The notes below the pieces were generated by a model that saw only the letters and a program-made list of their open reading frames with translations, had not been told where the DNA came from and searched no databases. A program made the position numbers and the translations under genes. Positions 7,366 through 7,774 of a DNA stretch of 7,774 nt are shown here, piece by piece (position 1 is the stretch's first letter; each line of letters starts with the position of its first letter). Source of the stretch: an uncultured Oscillibacter sp. (GTDB lineage Bacteria; Bacillota; Clostridia; Oscillospirales; Oscillospiraceae); the NCBI RefSeq assembly GCF_910579365.1, contig NZ_CAJTUX010000091.1, positions 1-7,774 of the forward strand, in the 5' to 3' direction.

Positions 7366-7511
7366 AAATCCTGCGTTTCCAGCACTTTGCCCGACATGTG
7401 GTGTTCGATGCCGAGGGAGATAAACTCCGCAATAAGCGCGTCGAGGACTACATCATCGTTTCGGTCGTCATTGATATGGAGTGTGGGAACACAAAAAACC
7501 AAATAGTGCAA
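7366..7511 (-). pseudogene. Unrecognised coding fragment, probably a truncated mobile-element gene
   Basis: Between the rlmD stop and 7511 the minus strand is open and reads as about 48 residues, beginning at TTG 7511 with LHYLVFCVPTLHINDD and continuing through DALIAEFISLGIEHHMSG to VLETQDF. The frame then runs into the antisense of rlmD and stops at 7278, as expected if the original gene was cut at the junction. The codons look coding-like and the peptide has a plausible beta-strand/helix pattern, but I do not recognise the family. There is no convincing ribosome binding site before the TTG, so it is either a remnant or chance. The plus-strand frame over the same bases is also open and cannot be excluded from sequence alone. 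Confidence 0.3.
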
Positions 7512-7520
7512 GGACAGGCC

Positions 7521-7558
7521 AACGCCGCAGATTTTGAAAAAGTCTGCGGCGTTTTTTC
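7521..7558 (+). terminator. Strong intrinsic terminator
   Basis: AACGCCGCAGA (7521-7531) pairs perfectly with TCTGCGGCGTT (7543-7553) around an 11-base loop, and six T residues (7552-7557) follow. It is 155 bases downstream of the rlmD stop and would end read-through transcription from that operon. It also lies just before the start of the replication-initiator-like remnant, so it may originally have belonged to the mobile element. Confidence 0.85.
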
Positions 7559-7588
7559 ATGTCCAGACACCAAAAGGAGCGGAGAACC

Positions 7589-7651
7589 ATGCCAGTATTC
7601 CGCGTGGAGAGGAACTAGGGGTACACGGTGATGCGCAACCACTGTCTATAA
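7589..7651 (+). pseudogene. Remnant of a replication-initiator-like (helix-turn-helix) gene of an integrative element
   Basis: A good ribosome binding site AAGGAG (7574-7579), nine bases before ATG 7589, leads into MPVFRVERN, then a TAG stop (7616-7618), then GYTVMRNHCL and a TAA (7649-7651). Many Clostridia integrative elements encode a protein that, from memory, starts MPVFRVE(K/R)NKGYTVMSNHHLR, often annotated as a replication initiator or helix-turn-helix protein. If so, the first stop replaces a Lys codon by one base change (AAG to TAG), and homology is lost after about 20 codons. The frame also extends up to ATG 7559 without a good binding site. I call it a broken gene; the family match is from memory and not from a search. 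Confidence 0.5.
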
Positions 7652-7677
7652 AAAACTTCTAAAAATCACGATATTAA

Positions 7678-7774
7678 CTTGTAAAACCGTTGTACCGCAA
7701 CGGTTTTACTTTTAGGGTTCTTGCCGCCGCCCTGTTATCTCTGCCGGAGAAGAACCGGGAAATCATTTTCCTTT
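7678..7774 (+). pseudogene. Possible fragment of a sigma-70-like factor (region 4 start), runs off the right edge
   Basis: The frame opens after TAA 7675-7677 and reads LVKPLYRNGFTFRV followed by LAAALLSLPEKNREIIFL up to the window end. The second part resembles the helix that opens sigma region 4 in the small sigma factors of Clostridia conjugative elements (pattern A..LPEK.REIIFLYYF). The helix-turn-helix that would confirm it lies beyond the window. There is no good start: the only in-frame candidate is TTG 7690, without a ribosome binding site and inside a hairpin. The gene therefore seems to lack its 5' part, or is joined to foreign sequence. Confidence 0.4.
7681..7713 (+). terminator. 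Perfect 12 bp hairpin followed by a short T tract
   Basis: GTAAAACCGTTG (7681-7692) pairs perfectly with CAACGGTTTTAC (7698-7709) around the five-base loop TACCG, followed by TTTT (7710-7713). It could be an intrinsic terminator of moderate strength on the plus strand, or a protein-binding inverted repeat of the mobile element. Flanking sequence (7621-7680) is AT-rich. Confidence 0.4.

Noticed and set aside
7325..7612. CGTGGAGA repeated near 7325 and 7603 as attachment-site direct repeats
   Set aside because: Only eight bases match and the flanks differ; chance is sufficient.
7398..7631. Plus-strand 77-codon frame through the terminator
   Set aside because: It has only GTG starts without a binding site and runs through a strong terminator and the initiator leader, so it is unlikely to be a gene as it stands.
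1..7774. CRISPR arrays, tRNA or rRNA genes
   Set aside because: No regularly spaced repeats and no cloverleaf or rRNA-like sequence were seen on either strand.

Overview
The window looks like a high-GC chromosome segment from a gut Clostridia bacterium, most likely an Oscillospiraceae relative of Flavonifractor, Lawsonibacter or Intestinimonas. The grounds are the Gram-positive-style SecA and RlmD proteins, strong GC bias at third codon positions, a lipoprotein with a long Ala/Pro/Ser linker, and an intergenic fold-back repeat of a kind I associate with these genomes. The genus is an inference and has not been checked by search.

Layout. Positions 1-4064 read on the minus strand. secA (917 aa) comes first in transcription order, then a roughly 230 bp spacer holding a hairpin-rich repeat, then pgeF (270 aa). 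pgeF overlaps by four bases (ATGA) the start of a family 5 solute-binding lipoprotein gene that runs off the left edge. Positions 4065-4399 are a divergent intergenic region with one credible sigma-A-type promoter for each direction. Positions 4400-7365 read on the plus strand as a two-gene operon: a beta-CASP metallo-beta-lactamase-fold RNA nuclease (533 aa) and, 11 bases later, the 23S rRNA uracil-C5 methyltransferase RlmD (450 aa). From about 7345 to the right edge the composition changes sharply. For example, 7621-7680 has 21 G/C in 60, against 42 in 60 at 7081-7140. This tail holds broken pieces typical of integrative elements: an unrecognised minus-strand coding fragment, a strong intrinsic terminator, the first codons of a replication-initiator-like gene interrupted by stops, a 12 bp perfect hairpin, and a piece resembling the region 4 start of a sigma-70-like factor.

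Function. The core genes are housekeeping: protein export (SecA), removal of wrongly incorporated residues from peptidoglycan precursors (PgeF), RNA processing (beta-CASP protein) and ribosome modification (RlmD). No intact new system is visible. The part most worth following up is the right end. The 3' end of rlmD/rumA is a known insertion site for integrative elements in Firmicutes, and here it appears to carry a decayed or internally deleted element, with the last codons of rlmD possibly supplied by it.
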